Shown one piece after another: positions 47,512 through 58,193 of a stretch of 64,000 nucleotides of DNA. Numbering within the stretch: position 1 is the first letter of the stretch; every line of letters begins with the position of its first letter. The DNA is taken from assembly GCA_020722565.1 (NCBI GenBank), contig DYKO01000006.1, forward strand, positions 62,001 to 126,000. Reading direction: 5' to 3'. The DNA comes from Rikenella microfusus (GTDB lineage: Bacteria > Bacteroidota > Bacteroidia > Bacteroidales > Tenuifilaceae). The notes beneath the pieces are model-generated. The model made no database searches, had not been told where the DNA came from, and saw only the letters and a program-made list of their open reading frames with translations. A program made the position numbers and the translations under genes.

Positions 47512-50500
47512 ATGAATATAAAGGGAACCATACAACGCATCTTAAAGGAGAGGGTGCTGGTGCTGGATGGTGCAATGGGGACCATGATTCAGCGTATTGG
47601 ACTTAAGGAGGAGGATTTTCGGGGTGATATATTAGCCGATCACACAGTAAATCTTTGGGGTGATTACGATATACTTAATCTTTCCCGTCCCGATGTGATA
47701 ATCCAGATTCATAGAGCATACCTTGAGGTCGGAGCCGATATTATTGAAACCAATACTTTTAATGCCACTTCTGTTTCACAATCCGATTATCGGTTAGAGC
47801 ACATGGTGCACCAGATAAACCTTGCTGGTGCAAAACTTGCCCGTCGCGTTGCCGATGAGTTTAATCGGGTTACCCCCAATAAGCCCCGGTTTGTTGCCGG
47901 ATCCATTGGCCCAACCAACCGTACCAGCAGCATGTCGCCCGATGTGGAGCTCCCTGCTTACCGTGCGGTGAATTTCGACCTTCTGGTTATGGCTTACACC
48001 GAGCAGGTAAGGGCGCTTATTGAGGGCGGGGTGGACATTCTGTTAATCGAAACCATATTCGATACGCTTAACGCTAAAGCTGCACTTTTTGCCATTGCTC
48101 AGGTACTCGATGAGCTGAAAATCGACCTGCCTGTGATGGTGTCGGTTACCGTTGCCGATACAGGAGGACGGTTGTTAACCGGGCAAAGTCTTGAGGCGTT
48201 CGTTTGCTCTGTTTCGCACTATCCGCTTTTGAGCATTGGCCTGAACTGCGCCTTTGGCGCCGAGCAAATGTTACCTTTTATAGCGGAGCTCTCGGCTATT
48301 ACGCCATTTTTTGTTAGCGCTCATCCTAATGCTGGTTTGCCCAACCAACTGGGGCAGTACGACCAATCGGCAAAGGAAATGGCCAATGTTGTAGAGCAGA
48401 TGCTTGCCGGAGGATACGTTAATATAATTGGAGGGTGCTGCGGAACTACACCTGAGCATATCGATTTAATTGCAAAACTGGCACAGAAGTATCAACCGCG
48501 TAGAGTCCCCAATTTACCGCCACTAACGCGGCTATCTGGCTTAGACCTTTTGGAGGTCCGGCACGATAGCAACTTCATAAATATAGGCGAGCGAACCAAT
48601 GTGGCCGGTTCCAAAAAATTTGCCCGGCTAATTGCGCAGGGCAATTACAGCGAGGCTCTCTCAGTTGCTCGCGAACAGGTAGAGGGTGGTGCTCAGGCCA
48701 TTGATATTTGTATGGATGATGCTTTGATTGATGCGCCTGTAGCCATGACTGAGTTTCTGAATATCATTGCTTCAGAACCGGATATTGCAAGGGTGCCGGT
48801 TATGATTGATTCATCTCGATTTGATGTTATTCAGGCCGGACTGAAATGCACACAGGGAAAGAGCCTCGTGAACTCAATCAGTCTAAAGGAAGGGGAGGAT
48901 GAATTTATCCGAAAAGCTAAGGTAATAAAGCGCTATGGCGCTGCGGTGGTGGTAATGCTTTTCGATGAAGCTGGGCAGGCGGTTACCACCGAGCACCGCT
49001 GCAGGGTGGCCAAGCGTAGCTATGATATTCTTACACAAAAGGTGGGCTTTGCACCCGAGGATATTGTGATTGATCCCAATATTCTTGCCATTGGCACCGG
49101 AATGATTGAGCATGCCAACCAAGCTGTCAGTTTTATTGAGACTACCCGGTGGATTAAGCAAAATCTTCCACATGCAAAGGTTAGCGGAGGGGTGAGCAAC
49201 CTTTCATTTTCGTTTAGGGGTAATCATCTGATTCGCCAAGCCATTCACTCCGTATTTCTCTACCACGCCATTCAGACCGGAATGGATATGGGAATTGTAA
49301 ACCCATCGCTTTTGATGCTTTATACCGACATTGAATCCAATTTGCTGAAGCTAACCGAAGATCTTGTGCTTAATCGTCGACGCGATGCCACCGAGCGGCT
49401 TTTGGCCTATTCCACTACCCAAATCGACGCTGAGGCTCAGAAACAAAAATTACACCATTGGCATAATTGGACAGTCGAGCAAAGGATAGAGTATGCGTTG
49501 GTAAAAGGCACTGATGAGTTTATGGCATCCGATGTGGAGGAAGCCTATCGTATGCTTCATTCCCCCATTTCCGTAATCGAAGGTCCATTGATGAATGGCA
49601 TGCGCAAGGTGGGGGAACTGTTTGGCTCCGGAAAAATGTTTCTTCCACAGGTAGTTAAGAGTGCAAGGGTTATGAAACAGGCTGTTAAGGTTTTAGAACT
49701 CTATATGGAGCAACAGGTTAATAATCAGTCTGTTGTTGATCAAAATATCATTGTTTTAGCCACGGTTAAGGGCGATGTACACGATATTGGTAAGAATATT
49801 GTTGGTGTGGTGTTGGCTTGTAATGGCTATAAGATTGTAGATCTGGGCGTAATGGTACCTGCTGAAAAAATTATTGAAGCTGTCAAGGAGAATCAGGCCG
49901 CAATCCTTGGCCTTAGCGGATTAATCACCCCCTCACTCGACGAGATGGTTCATGTGGCCAAGGAGCTCAACCGTAATGGATTGAGCATCCCTCTGCTAAT
50001 TGGTGGAGCCACAACATCGGAGCTGCATACTGCTCTCAAAATTGACACGGCATATGAAGGAGCAGTTGTTCATGTTAGGGATGCCTCTCAGGCTTCGGGT
50101 ATTGTGTCGAATCTTTTGAGTAATGAAAAGAGATTTCAAACTTTCAGCTATTATAAGGAACGATACAGGCGCCTTAGAACCGAATATTCGGCTGAAAAAA
50201 CAGAATACGTTAGCCTTAAAGAAGCCAGATTAAATAAGTTGGAGCTCGATTGGAGCAGCTATAGCCCGCCTTGCCCAAACGTTTTGGGTATTAATGTGGA
50301 GAGCAGCATTCCTCTTCGGGATGTTATTTCCTATATTGATTGGACTTTCTTTTTCAGGGCATGGGACCTTAGGGGTAGATATCCTGATATTCTTACCGAT
50401 CCTGTGGTTGGTATTGAAGCCAAAAGGCTTTTAGCCGAAGCAAAAGAGATGCTCAATGAGATTTGTAACAGGAATTTGGTTAAACCCGAAGCAGTTTGGG

Positions 50501-51183
50501 GTATATTCCCCGCAGCTGCCGATGGCGATGATATAGTATTATTTTCCGACGAAAGTAGAACAAACATTATTATACGCTTTCCCTTTCTCAGAAATCAGGA
50601 GAAAAAGCAAATTGGCGAACCAAATTTATGTCTTTCCGATTTTATAGCACCTGTTGAGTTCAACATTCCCGACTGGATAGGCTGTTTTGCTGTTACTACC
50701 GGAGATGTAACATCAAATTATGTTGATGAATATCGAAGAGTTGGAAATGATTATGCTGCAATCATGCTTCAAATTTTATCCGACAGGCTGGCTGAGGCAA
50801 TAGCCGAATGGCTGCACATGAACATACGGCACAAGTACTGGAGATATGCCCCAGATGAAAACCTCGATTTTGCTAATATTATCAGAGAAAAGTACATAGG
50901 TATAAGACCGGCACCGGGTTATCCAGCCTGCCCAGACCATAGGGGCAAGAAATGGATATTTGACCTACTGGGCATACCTGGAAGGGTAAAGATAAATCTA
51001 ACAGAGAATATGGCCATGAATCCGGTTGCCTCAGTTGCCGGTTTCTACTTTTCCCATCCGCAAAGCAAATACTTCAATGTGGGTCGCATCGCCAACGACC
51101 AACTCGCCGATTATGCGCAACGCATTGGTACATCTGAGACCGAGGCAGCTCGGCTTTTTCCTACCTACATTTTAAATCGATAA
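47512..51183 (+). CDS. metH: Cobalamin-dependent methionine synthase
   Basis: MetH methylates homocysteine with methyl-tetrahydrofolate through methylcobalamin. From ATG 47512 it has 1223 residues (E. coli 1227), so all four modules are present. Residues ~1-330: homocysteine barrel with zinc cysteines in GLNCAFG and [10 protein letters not shown] (near 309). Residues ~350-620: pterin-binding barrel ([25 protein letters not shown]). Residues ~640-890: B12 cap and Rossmann domain with the cobalt-ligand His in [11 protein letters not shown] (near 756). Residues ~900-1223: activation domain with the AdoMet motif [12 protein letters not shown] (near 1134). The activation domain shows it uses SAM and a flavodoxin-type partner for repair. 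A GTG at 47509 is also in frame. It needs B12, which may be taken up. Confidence 0.97.
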   Translation: MNIKGTIQRILKERVLVLDGAMGTMIQRIGLKEEDFRGDILADHTVNLWGDYDILNLSRPDVIIQIHRAYLEVGADIIETNTFNATSVSQSDYRLEHMVHQINLAGAKLARRVADEFNRVTPNKPRFVAGSIGPTNRTSSMSPDVELPAYRAVNFDLLVMAYTEQVRALIEGGVDILLIETIFDTLNAKAALFAIAQVLDELKIDLPVMVSVTVADTGGRLLTGQSLEAFVCSVSHYPLLSIGLNCAFGAEQMLPFIAELSAITPFFVSAHPNAGLPNQLGQYDQSAKEMANVVEQMLAGGYVNIIGGCCGTTPEHIDLIAKLAQKYQPRRVPNLPPLTRLSGLDLLEVRHDSNFINIGERTNVAGSKKFARLIAQGNYSEALSVAREQVEGGAQAIDICMDDALIDAPVAMTEFLNIIASEPDIARVPVMIDSSRFDVIQAGLKCTQGKSLVNSISLKEGEDEFIRKAKVIKRYGAAVVVMLFDEAGQAVTTEHRCRVAKRSYDILTQKVGFAPEDIVIDPNILAIGTGMIEHANQAVSFIETTRWIKQNLPHAKVSGGVSNLSFSFRGNHLIRQAIHSVFLYHAIQTGMDMGIVNPSLLMLYTDIESNLLKLTEDLVLNRRRDATERLLAYSTTQIDAEAQKQKLHHWHNWTVEQRIEYALVKGTDEFMASDVEEAYRMLHSPISVIEGPLMNGMRKVGELFGSGKMFLPQVVKSARVMKQAVKVLELYMEQQVNNQSVVDQNIIVLATVKGDVHDIGKNIVGVVLACNGYKIVDLGVMVPAEKIIEAVKENQAAILGLSGLITPSLDEMVHVAKELNRNGLSIPLLIGGATTSELHTALKIDTAYEGAVVHVRDASQASGIVSNLLSNEKRFQTFSYYKERYRRLRTEYSAEKTEYVSLKEARLNKLELDWSSYSPPCPNVLGINVESSIPLRDVISYIDWTFFFRAWDLRGRYPDILTDPVVGIEAKRLLAEAKEMLNEICNRNLVKPEAVWGIFPAAADGDDIVLFSDESRTNIIIRFPFLRNQEKKQIGEPNLCLSDFIAPVEFNIPDWIGCFAVTTGDVTSNYVDEYRRVGNDYAAIMLQILSDRLAEAIAEWLHMNIRHKYWRYAPDENLDFANIIREKYIGIRPAPGYPACPDHRGKKWIFDLLGIPGRVKINLTENMAMNPVASVAGFYFSHPQSKYFNVGRIANDQLADYAQRIGTSETEAARLFPTYILNR

Positions 51184-51193
51184 AAAAACAGCA

Positions 51194-52147
51194 ATGAAAG
51201 TAATTGATATCCTGAATAGCTCAAAATCAACACTCTTTTCCTTTGAGCTATTGCCACCCCTCAAGGGACACAATATTTCCACAATTTTTTCCATTATTGA
51301 TAAGCTGATGCCATTCAATCCGGCCTACATCAACATAACCTATCACCGCGAAGAGGTAATTTACCTGACCGATGAAAGCGGAAGCCAAAACCCTGTTAGG
51401 GTGCGCCGCCGTCCGGGTACTGTTGGTATGGCTGCCGCCATTCAGCTGCGCTATGGTATCGATGTGGTGCCGCATCTTATATGTGGCGGTTTCGATGCCC
51501 ATGAAACCGAGGATGCCTTTATTGACTTAGATTTTCTTGGCATTCATAATGTTTTGGTGGTTCGTGGCGATGCCGACAAAATAACCGGCAGGTTCGATCC
51601 AAAAAAAGGAGGACACAAACATGCCATCGATCTGGTAAAGCAGGTAGCCAATCTGAATCAGGGAATTTATCTTGAGAAGTTGATTGAGCAGCCCAAACCT
51701 ACTGATTTCTGTATTGGAGTAGCAGGCTACCCCGAAAAGCACCCAGAATCGCCCAACTTTGACTCAGATATTCACTATTTAAAGAAAAAGGTTGAGGCTG
51801 GCGCCAGCTACATTGTAACCCAAATGTTTTTCGACAACCGCTTATATTTCGATTTTGTTGACCGATGCCGCAATGCAGGCATTCGGGTACCAATTGTCCC
51901 TGGTTTAAAACCCATTAGCGTAAAGGATCATCTTAACCTTTTACCCCGAGTTTTTGATGTTCACATTCCCCAAACCCTGGTACTTGATATTGAGAAGTGC
52001 CAAAGTAACTCTCAGGTAGTACAGGTGGGTATTGAGTGGGCTATACAACAATGTAGGGAATTAATGGCAGCTGGTGTACCGGCTATTCATTTCTACACCA
52101 TGGGAAATGCCGACAATATAGCACGTATAGCTGAGGCTGTATTTTAA
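51194..52147 (+). CDS. metF: 5,10-Methylenetetrahydrofolate reductase
   Basis: MetF reduces methylene-THF to methyl-THF, the methyl donor for MetH, using FAD and NAD(P)H. The 317-residue beta/alpha barrel has the expected segments: FSFELLPP with the catalytic Glu near residue 20, PAYINITYHRE, the folate-contact LVVRGDAD, FCIGVAGYPEKHPE, and GASYIVTQMFFDNRLYFDF. It begins 10 bases after the metH stop and is the last gene of the riboswitch-controlled operon. Placing metF beside metH keeps methyl supply and use together. Confidence 0.96.
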   Translation: MKVIDILNSSKSTLFSFELLPPLKGHNISTIFSIIDKLMPFNPAYINITYHREEVIYLTDESGSQNPVRVRRRPGTVGMAAAIQLRYGIDVVPHLICGGFDAHETEDAFIDLDFLGIHNVLVVRGDADKITGRFDPKKGGHKHAIDLVKQVANLNQGIYLEKLIEQPKPTDFCIGVAGYPEKHPESPNFDSDIHYLKKKVEAGASYIVTQMFFDNRLYFDFVDRCRNAGIRVPIVPGLKPISVKDHLNLLPRVFDVHIPQTLVLDIEKCQSNSQVVQVGIEWAIQQCRELMAAGVPAIHFYTMGNADNIARIAEAVF

Positions 52148-52208
52148 ACTAACTATTATTTGTAATTGACATGTAAAAATTCTATATTGCAAAAAAGAAC
52201 ACCTGGAA

Positions 52209-54527
52209 ATGGTTATTAAGAAAAATCATCAAAAAGGGTTTAATGCTGATTTCGCTTACGATGGAGAGTTGAAATATAGGTTGATATTTGAGAAGGCACC
52301 TATAGGCATTTTTCAGTACAACACCAATGCAATAATTACTGAGTGCAACGATAGGTTTGTTGAGATATTGAATTCCACTCGGGAGAAGCTTATAGGTCTT
52401 GATATGACAAGATTGGCCGATAAATCGGTCGTACCTGCTATAACTGATGCATTGAATGGGGGAAATGGGTACTACGAGGGCCCATATTATACAACAACAA
52501 GTGGCGTTCAAATCTTCGCTTTGTTAAAAACGGTTCCAATAACCAATTCCAGCGGAAGGATTGAGGGCGCTCTTGGAATAGTTGAGGATATTACGGAACT
52601 GTACAAAACGCAGCAGGAGCTATCAAAGGAGAAGGAGAATTTCCGTTTATTATCAACATTAACTACCGACGGGGCTTCAATTATAAACATTCAACCCGAT
52701 GGCACCTTTGAGCGCAAATGGCTTAGCGTTTCATTGATAAATGAATTGGGATATACGCCCGACGAGATTGATACATTTGAAAAGTGGGGTAAAATAGTTC
52801 ATCCCGATGATTTACCAGTATTTAACGATGGAATTAATCGCATAATTCGAGGCGAAAAGGTAGCAGCCGAAATAAGGATACTTGATAAAAAGGGCAATAT
52901 TCGTTGGATTCAGAATACGGTTTTCCCAGAGTTTGATAAAGATGGCTAGCTCAAAAGAATCATCAGTGCCGTAAAAGATATTTCCGATAGGAAAAAAGCG
53001 GAACAAGAGCTCTGGGATCATAGGAATTTGCTTTCCAGTATTATTGAATACGCCCCCATAGCTATATGGTTAGTTAAATCCGATGGCTCATATCCTATTA
53101 TTAATCCCTATTTCGCCCGAAATATTGGCTATGGTACTTCAGTTTTTCCCATGACTGCTGAAGAAATTGAAAATTGTCGTAAAAGCGACCGCACAGCCAT
53201 GAATTCTAATGGTCCAATTGAAAGCATCGAGGAGGTTACATTTACTGATGGTAAAAAGCATACCCTAAGGGTTTTTAAGCAAAGAATTACCAACGAGAAA
53301 GGCGAAATAATAGGAGTGTTGGGTATGGCTACTGATATTACGGAATCGGTTCAGTACGAAAAAGCTCTTGTTGAGGCGCTTCTAAAGGCAGAGGAGAGCG
53401 ATAATCTTAAATCGTCATTTTTGGCCAACATGAGCCACGAGATTCGGACCCCTTTGAATGGGGTAATTGGTTTTGCCAAATTTCTTCGCAACTTCCCCGA
53501 TACCACACCACAGGAACGCGAAAAGTTTTTGGATATTATCAGCACCAGTGCCGACCATTTACTAACCCTAATCAATGATATTATTGATGTTTCTAAGATT
53601 GATACCAGACAGTTGACTTTAAATCCAGAACCTTTAAATATTAACAGTCTGATAGTTGAAATCTATACTTTTTTCTATAATGCCAATCCCGTTTTGGTTA
53701 AACGTAATATTTCTTTTACTTTCAGTACCGGCCTTTCTGACCGTGAGGCAAATATTACTGGAGATAAAATGCGGCTGCGGCAGGTTATCACCAATCTGGT
53801 GGGTAATGCCATTAAATTTACTGAATCGGGTAGCGTTACCTTTGGGTACACTGTTGTGGATGAAGGTAAAACCCTTAAGTTTCACGTAAAGGATACAGGG
53901 ATTGGTATTCCTAAGGATAAGCATGAATTGATTTTTCAAAGATTCAGACAGGCTGACAATAGCACAACCAATAAATACGGAGGAACTGGTTTGGGATTGA
54001 CTATCTGTAAATCGTTGGTTGAACTTATGGGAGGTCAAATTTGGGTTGAGTCGGAGCTGGGGAAGGGAGCAAACTTCTATTTTACCTTACCATTAGATAC
54101 ATCAGTTCAGCCTCAAAAAAAATATATTAGTTTCAACATTGAAGAATTAAAGAAACAGTTTAAGGGAAAAATCATACTTATTGCAGAGGATGATCCTAAT
54201 AGTATGTTCCTAATTAAGAAATTTATTCAAGAAATTGGTGCCGATATACTTGAAGTAGATAATGGCTTGTCAGCTGTTAATATTGTAAATGCGAGCCCTG
54301 ATATCTCATTAATTATCATGGATATTAAAATGCCTCTAATGAATGGCTATGAAGCAATAAAACAAATAAGGGCAAAATATCCGAATATTCCCATTATAGT
54401 TCAAACGGCTCATACATTTAGCAACGAACAGGCAATAGCTAGGGCACTGGGATGTAATCATTTTATTACCAAGCCCATTGATGCTGAATCGTTTTATTTA
54501 GCTATTTACAATTCGATAAGAGAGTAA
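52209..54527 (+). pseudogene. Hybrid sensor histidine kinase interrupted by an in-frame TAG
   Basis: One reading frame of 772 sense positions runs from ATG 52209 to 54527 except for TAG at 52947-52949. Upstream of it lie two PAS domains (~20-140 and ~150-270); the stop falls at the end of the second, after FPEFDKDG, and the same frame goes on with LKRIISAVKDISDRKKAEQEL, the usual PAS-to-helix join, where Gln (CAG) would fit. Downstream come a third PAS (~278-380), HisKA with H410 in NMSHEIRTPLNG, HATPase_c (DTGIGI, GGTGLGLTIC) and a receiver domain with EDDPNS and the phospho-Asp in IIMDIKMP (near 703). Lacking transmembrane segments, the intact kinase would be soluble. A start at 53028 could yield a shortened kinase of 499 residues. 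Read error or true nonsense cannot be separated here. Confidence 0.85.
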
Positions 54528-54566
54528 TATAAGACGGTTACTGGGCCGTTCGAGTTCTGTTATGAG

Positions 54567-55037
54567 TTAAAAATCAAACTCGTATGTTATTTGCAGGGGT
54601 TGCGATTTGGCGTTTATGATTTTCTCTTTTGGAACAAAATTATTATGCTCCAACAGCTGTTTTAACCCAATATCATCGGGTAGGGGCAAACCTGTTATTC
54701 GGTGAATATTCTTCTCCCGGGCTACTTCTTTGGCAAAATCTATCAGACGTTGTGCAAGCCCCTGCCTCTGAAATGCTGGATAAATGGCTAACCGGTCAAT
54801 TTCAAGTGTATTTTCTTCTAAATTTGGTCTAAGGGTTACAGTACCCACCGGAACGTAATTTACCTTCACCATAAAGATGTTTTCGGCTGCAATATCGGCT
54901 GCAATTTCTTTGTAATCGGCTATACTGTTGTTCCAGTACTTTACGCCTTTTTCAATCAACTGCCTTGAGCATTCTCTGATTATATAGAGAACTTCAAGCA
55001 AGTTGCCTTTTTGAGCTTTAATTATTTCTATTTTCAT
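54567..55037 (-). CDS. GNAT family N-acetyltransferase
   Basis: A 156-residue acetyltransferase of the GNAT fold (ATG 55037; upstream in-frame starts are less likely because MKIEIIKAQKGN is the usual opening). The acetyl-CoA loop motif A appears as YPAFQRQGLAQRLIDFA, preceded by strand LEIDRLAI and followed by the beta-alpha motif B region HRITGLPLPDDIGLKQLLEHNNF. The substrate is unknown. Its start overlaps the end of the amidohydrolase gene by 20 bases, so the two are translationally coupled. Confidence 0.9.
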   Translation of the reverse strand: MKIEIIKAQKGNLLEVLYIIRECSRQLIEKGVKYWNNSIADYKEIAADIAAENIFMVKVNYVPVGTVTLRPNLEENTLEIDRLAIYPAFQRQGLAQRLIDFAKEVAREKNIHRITGLPLPDDIGLKQLLEHNNFVPKEKIINAKSQPLQITYEFDF

Positions 55038-56673
55038 ATTTATTAAGTACAACTTCACCATTCAAAACTGTCATCAAAACTTGTGCCCTAATTGTAGCAC
55101 TAATATCGCAATTTAAAAGATCAATATCAAGAACAACCAAATCAGCGAATTTCCCTGGTTCAATGCTACCCTTCATGTTTTCTTCAAAGCACGCTTTTGC
55201 AGCCCAAATAGTCATAGCCCGCAGGGCTTGTTCTCTTGAGAGTGCATTTTCTGGCTGAAAACCGCCTTTGGGTTCCCCCTGGTGGTTCTGTCGGGCTACT
55301 CCGGCATAGAATCCAAATAGCGGGTTTATATCTTCAATTGGAAAATCGCTGCCGTTGGGTAGCCAACCATTTTGCATCAGAAGCTGCTGATATGCGTACG
55401 CATAACGTATTCTTGCTCCCAATCGGTTTACAGCCCAGAACATATCAGAAGTGGCATGTGTGGTTTGAACCGATGGAATAATACCATACTCACCATACCT
55501 TTTAAAATCGGCAGAGTCAACCACTTGAGAGTGCTCAATGCGCCAGCGTAAATCGTTTCCCTTGGAAAGGTATTTGCTGTAGATATCAAGCATTAGCCTT
55601 ACGGCAGCATCACCAATGCTATGGGTACAAACCTGATACCCGTTCTGGTACGCCATGGCACAAATGGAATCGAGTTTTTCAGTTGATTCTACCTGTATTC
55701 CCCTATTTTTTGGATCGTCGCTGTAGGGTTCGAGCAGGTAAGCTCCACGGGAGCCAAGGGCTCCATCGGCATAAATTTTAATTGAACGTACGGTTAACCT
55801 ATCGGTTTGAAAGGGACTGTGCTGAATGTATTGTTCATAATTCTCCGAGGTTGGATTAAGCATGGTGTTGATTCGCATTTTAAGCAACCCTTCCCTTTGC
55901 ATTGAATCGATCAGCCTAACCTCATCGGCATCGAGCCCGGCATCGTGAACCCCTGTTAGTCCTACTGCAAAGCAGTTCTTTTGAGCATCCATTAGTGCTT
56001 TTTCTTTAGTAGCTTTATTGGGGGCAGGAATTTTTGAACGCACTAGCTCCATGGCATTGTCAATTAGTAATCCTGTGGGTTTCCCATTTTTTAATACTAT
56101 TTGCCCTCCGGAAACCTTAGTTCCCTGATTAACCCCGGCAATTTCTAATGCCCTATTATTGGCAATTGCCGCATGACCATCTATCCGAACAATAAACACG
56201 GGTTTGTTGGGGAACAATTTGTTTAGTAGCTCATTGGTTGGAAATCCCTTTACCTCCCATTCGTTTTGGTTCCAGCCCCTGCCCTCAACCCAATTGGTGG
56301 GGTAAAGTTTTTGATTTTCTACCAACCGGTTTACTACCTCTTCCCATGTTTTGGCTCCGGCAAGCCATGCCTTTGTTAAATTTAATCCGTATCCCAAAAA
56401 ATGACAGTGGGCATCAATAAATCCAGGATATACGTACTTGCCCTTTATATCTAAAACCCTATCGGATTGAAATTTTCTAAGTATATTATCAGAATTGCCA
56501 ACTTCAAGAATCTTACCACCGCCAATTGCAATACCATTAGCAATACTGAAACATGAATCAACGGTGTAAACCGTTGCGTTTATTACAATTAAATCGGCTT
56601 TTTGCCGTTTGCTACACGATGCCATTGTTACCATGCTAATGATTAAAATGTTGATTAATTTGTGCTGCCTCAT
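55018..56673 (-). CDS. Lipoprotein amidohydrolase (YtcJ-like, Amidohydro_3)
   Basis: A 551-residue metal-dependent hydrolase of the amidohydrolase superfamily, from ATG 56673. The first ~24 residues are a lipoprotein signal with lipobox MASC, so it is exported. Metal-site landmarks are YPGFIDAHCHFLG (HxH), VCTHSIGDAA, RIEHSQVVD and the Asp in LPNGSDFPIED. The mid-domain GRGWNQNEW and the ending LSREQALRAMTIWAAKA...GSIEPGKFADLVVLD are typical of the YtcJ group, whose substrates are mostly unknown N-acyl or formamide compounds. It is divergent from the lipoprotein gene at 56740 and overlaps the GNAT gene downstream. Confidence 0.93.
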   Translation of the reverse strand: MRQHKLINILIISMVTMASCSKRQKADLIVINATVYTVDSCFSIANGIAIGGGKILEVGNSDNILRKFQSDRVLDIKGKYVYPGFIDAHCHFLGYGLNLTKAWLAGAKTWEEVVNRLVENQKLYPTNWVEGRGWNQNEWEVKGFPTNELLNKLFPNKPVFIVRIDGHAAIANNRALEIAGVNQGTKVSGGQIVLKNGKPTGLLIDNAMELVRSKIPAPNKATKEKALMDAQKNCFAVGLTGVHDAGLDADEVRLIDSMQREGLLKMRINTMLNPTSENYEQYIQHSPFQTDRLTVRSIKIYADGALGSRGAYLLEPYSDDPKNRGIQVESTEKLDSICAMAYQNGYQVCTHSIGDAAVRLMLDIYSKYLSKGNDLRWRIEHSQVVDSADFKRYGEYGIIPSVQTTHATSDMFWAVNRLGARIRYAYAYQQLLMQNGWLPNGSDFPIEDINPLFGFYAGVARQNHQGEPKGGFQPENALSREQALRAMTIWAAKACFEENMKGSIEPGKFADLVVLDIDLLNCDISATIRAQVLMTVLNGEVVLNKYENRNN

Positions 56674-56683
56674 ATTCCTAAAG

Positions 56684-56691
56684 TATATTTG
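56684..56691 (+). promoter_or_regulatory. Candidate -7 element for the 56740 lipoprotein operon
   Basis: TATATTTG fits TAnnTTTG and lies 48 bases before the ATG at 56740. Confidence 0.45.
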
Positions 56692-56739
56692 TAGCTGGTT
56701 TTGAATCAAAAATAATCATTTTAAAGAATAGTTTGTTAA

Positions 56740-58182
56740 ATGTTTATCCGACTGTATAGGTTCATATTGGTATTTACGTCTTTTACCCTTGCTTTTTGGG
56801 CTTGTCAGCCCGATAACTTTTCCGATAGTCCCTCCGTTAAGTTGACTTTCAGCACCGATACCATTCATTTCGACACGGTTTTTACTACCATCGGTTCCTC
56901 AACCTGTTATCTTAAGGTTTACAACAAAAGCCGGTACGATGTTCGCATTTCATCAATCAGACTTGCCGGTGCAGGTGATTCTCCATACAGAATTAATGTT
57001 GACGGGCGGCATGGACCTTTGGTTAACGACATTCCTTTACGCTCGCGCGATAGCCTTTTCGTCATGGTTGAGGTTACTGTTGATCCCAATATGGATAATG
57101 CCCCTCTGTTGGTTGCCGATTCCATTGTTTTTGTTACAAACAACAATATTCAGGATGTGAAGCTGGTAGCCTGGGGGCAGGATGTTTACCTGCATAATGC
57201 TGCTGTAATAGAAACCGATAGCGTGCTTTCGTCGAGCAAACCCCATCTGATTTTTGATTATCTGTATGTAAAACCCAATGTGAGTCTTACTATTCCAGCA
57301 GGGACCCGACTTTACTTTCACAACCAGGCGCAGCTGGTGGTTTCGGGAACGCTAAGAGTTGAGGGTAATGTTCACTTCCCTGTTGTTATGCAGGGCGATA
57401 GGTTGGAAAAATTTTATGCCGATAAGGGTGGTCAATGGGGGGGAATATGGCTCAGTGCCGGCTCAAAGTATAACTCAGTTGCCTGGGCCGATATAAAAAA
57501 TGCCATTATTGGTATTATTGTTGATACCTGCATCACCCCCGATACCCCAACACTAATCTTGTCACATTCAAAAATTGGAAATATGAGCTATGTTGGGCTT
57601 CTGGGACGTGGTGCCTGGATAGCGGCCGACAACTGTTTGTTTTACAATGCTCTCTATTCTTGTGTGGCTCTAACCCAAGGCGGTCGATACCGCTTTTACC
57701 ATACCACAATTGCCAACTATTGGGGCGATTACATATTCCGTAAGGGCCCGGCTCTCCTGCTAAACAACTTCTACACCTACCGGCTAACTCCAACTTCACC
57801 GCTACTTGTTGAACCACGCGATTTGAAGGAGGCTTCGTTTTTCAATTCCATCATTTATGGAAGCATATCTAACGAATTGGGATTAGACAACCAGTACAAT
57901 GGCCAACCCGTAAATGCAGAATTCAACTACAGCTTCACCGATTGCATCCTAAAGGTGCCCATGAGCGTTAACCTTAACAATCCATTACATTTTGCAAGGG
58001 TGATTCAAGAAGATCCGAAATTTAAGGATATTACAAAATGGAATTTTGAACTCGATACCCTAAGTCCCGCTAAGGATACTGGAAGTATTGATATTGCCAT
58101 TGGTTTTCCAATCGACCTAAAGGGAGTAAACCGCTTAACCGATGGTAAACCCGATTTGGGTGCATTTGAAAGAGTTGAATAA
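56740..58182 (+). CDS. Lipoprotein with probable right-handed beta-helix, function unknown
   Basis: A 480-residue predicted lipoprotein (lipobox FWAC, C22). Residues ~25-150 resemble an Ig-like sandwich: KLTFSTDTIHFDTVFTTIGS begins it and VFVTNNNIQDVKLVAWGQDV ends it. Residues ~165-430 have the ladder pattern of a right-handed parallel beta-helix, with rungs such as LTIPAGTRLYFHNQAQLVVSGT and GGQWGGIWLSAGSKYNSV. The C-terminus SPAKDTGSIDIAIGFPIDLKG...GKPDLGAFE is a common ending of secreted beta-helix proteins in Bacteroidota. No catalytic residues could be assigned, so polysaccharide binding is a guess. It lies 11 bases before the EEP-family gene and is likely co-transcribed. Confidence 0.8.
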   Translation: MFIRLYRFILVFTSFTLAFWACQPDNFSDSPSVKLTFSTDTIHFDTVFTTIGSSTCYLKVYNKSRYDVRISSIRLAGAGDSPYRINVDGRHGPLVNDIPLRSRDSLFVMVEVTVDPNMDNAPLLVADSIVFVTNNNIQDVKLVAWGQDVYLHNAAVIETDSVLSSSKPHLIFDYLYVKPNVSLTIPAGTRLYFHNQAQLVVSGTLRVEGNVHFPVVMQGDRLEKFYADKGGQWGGIWLSAGSKYNSVAWADIKNAIIGIIVDTCITPDTPTLILSHSKIGNMSYVGLLGRGAWIAADNCLFYNALYSCVALTQGGRYRFYHTTIANYWGDYIFRKGPALLLNNFYTYRLTPTSPLLVEPRDLKEASFFNSIIYGSISNELGLDNQYNGQPVNAEFNYSFTDCILKVPMSVNLNNPLHFARVIQEDPKFKDITKWNFELDTLSPAKDTGSIDIAIGFPIDLKGVNRLTDGKPDLGAFERVE

Positions 58183-58193
58183 TAAACTTACAT

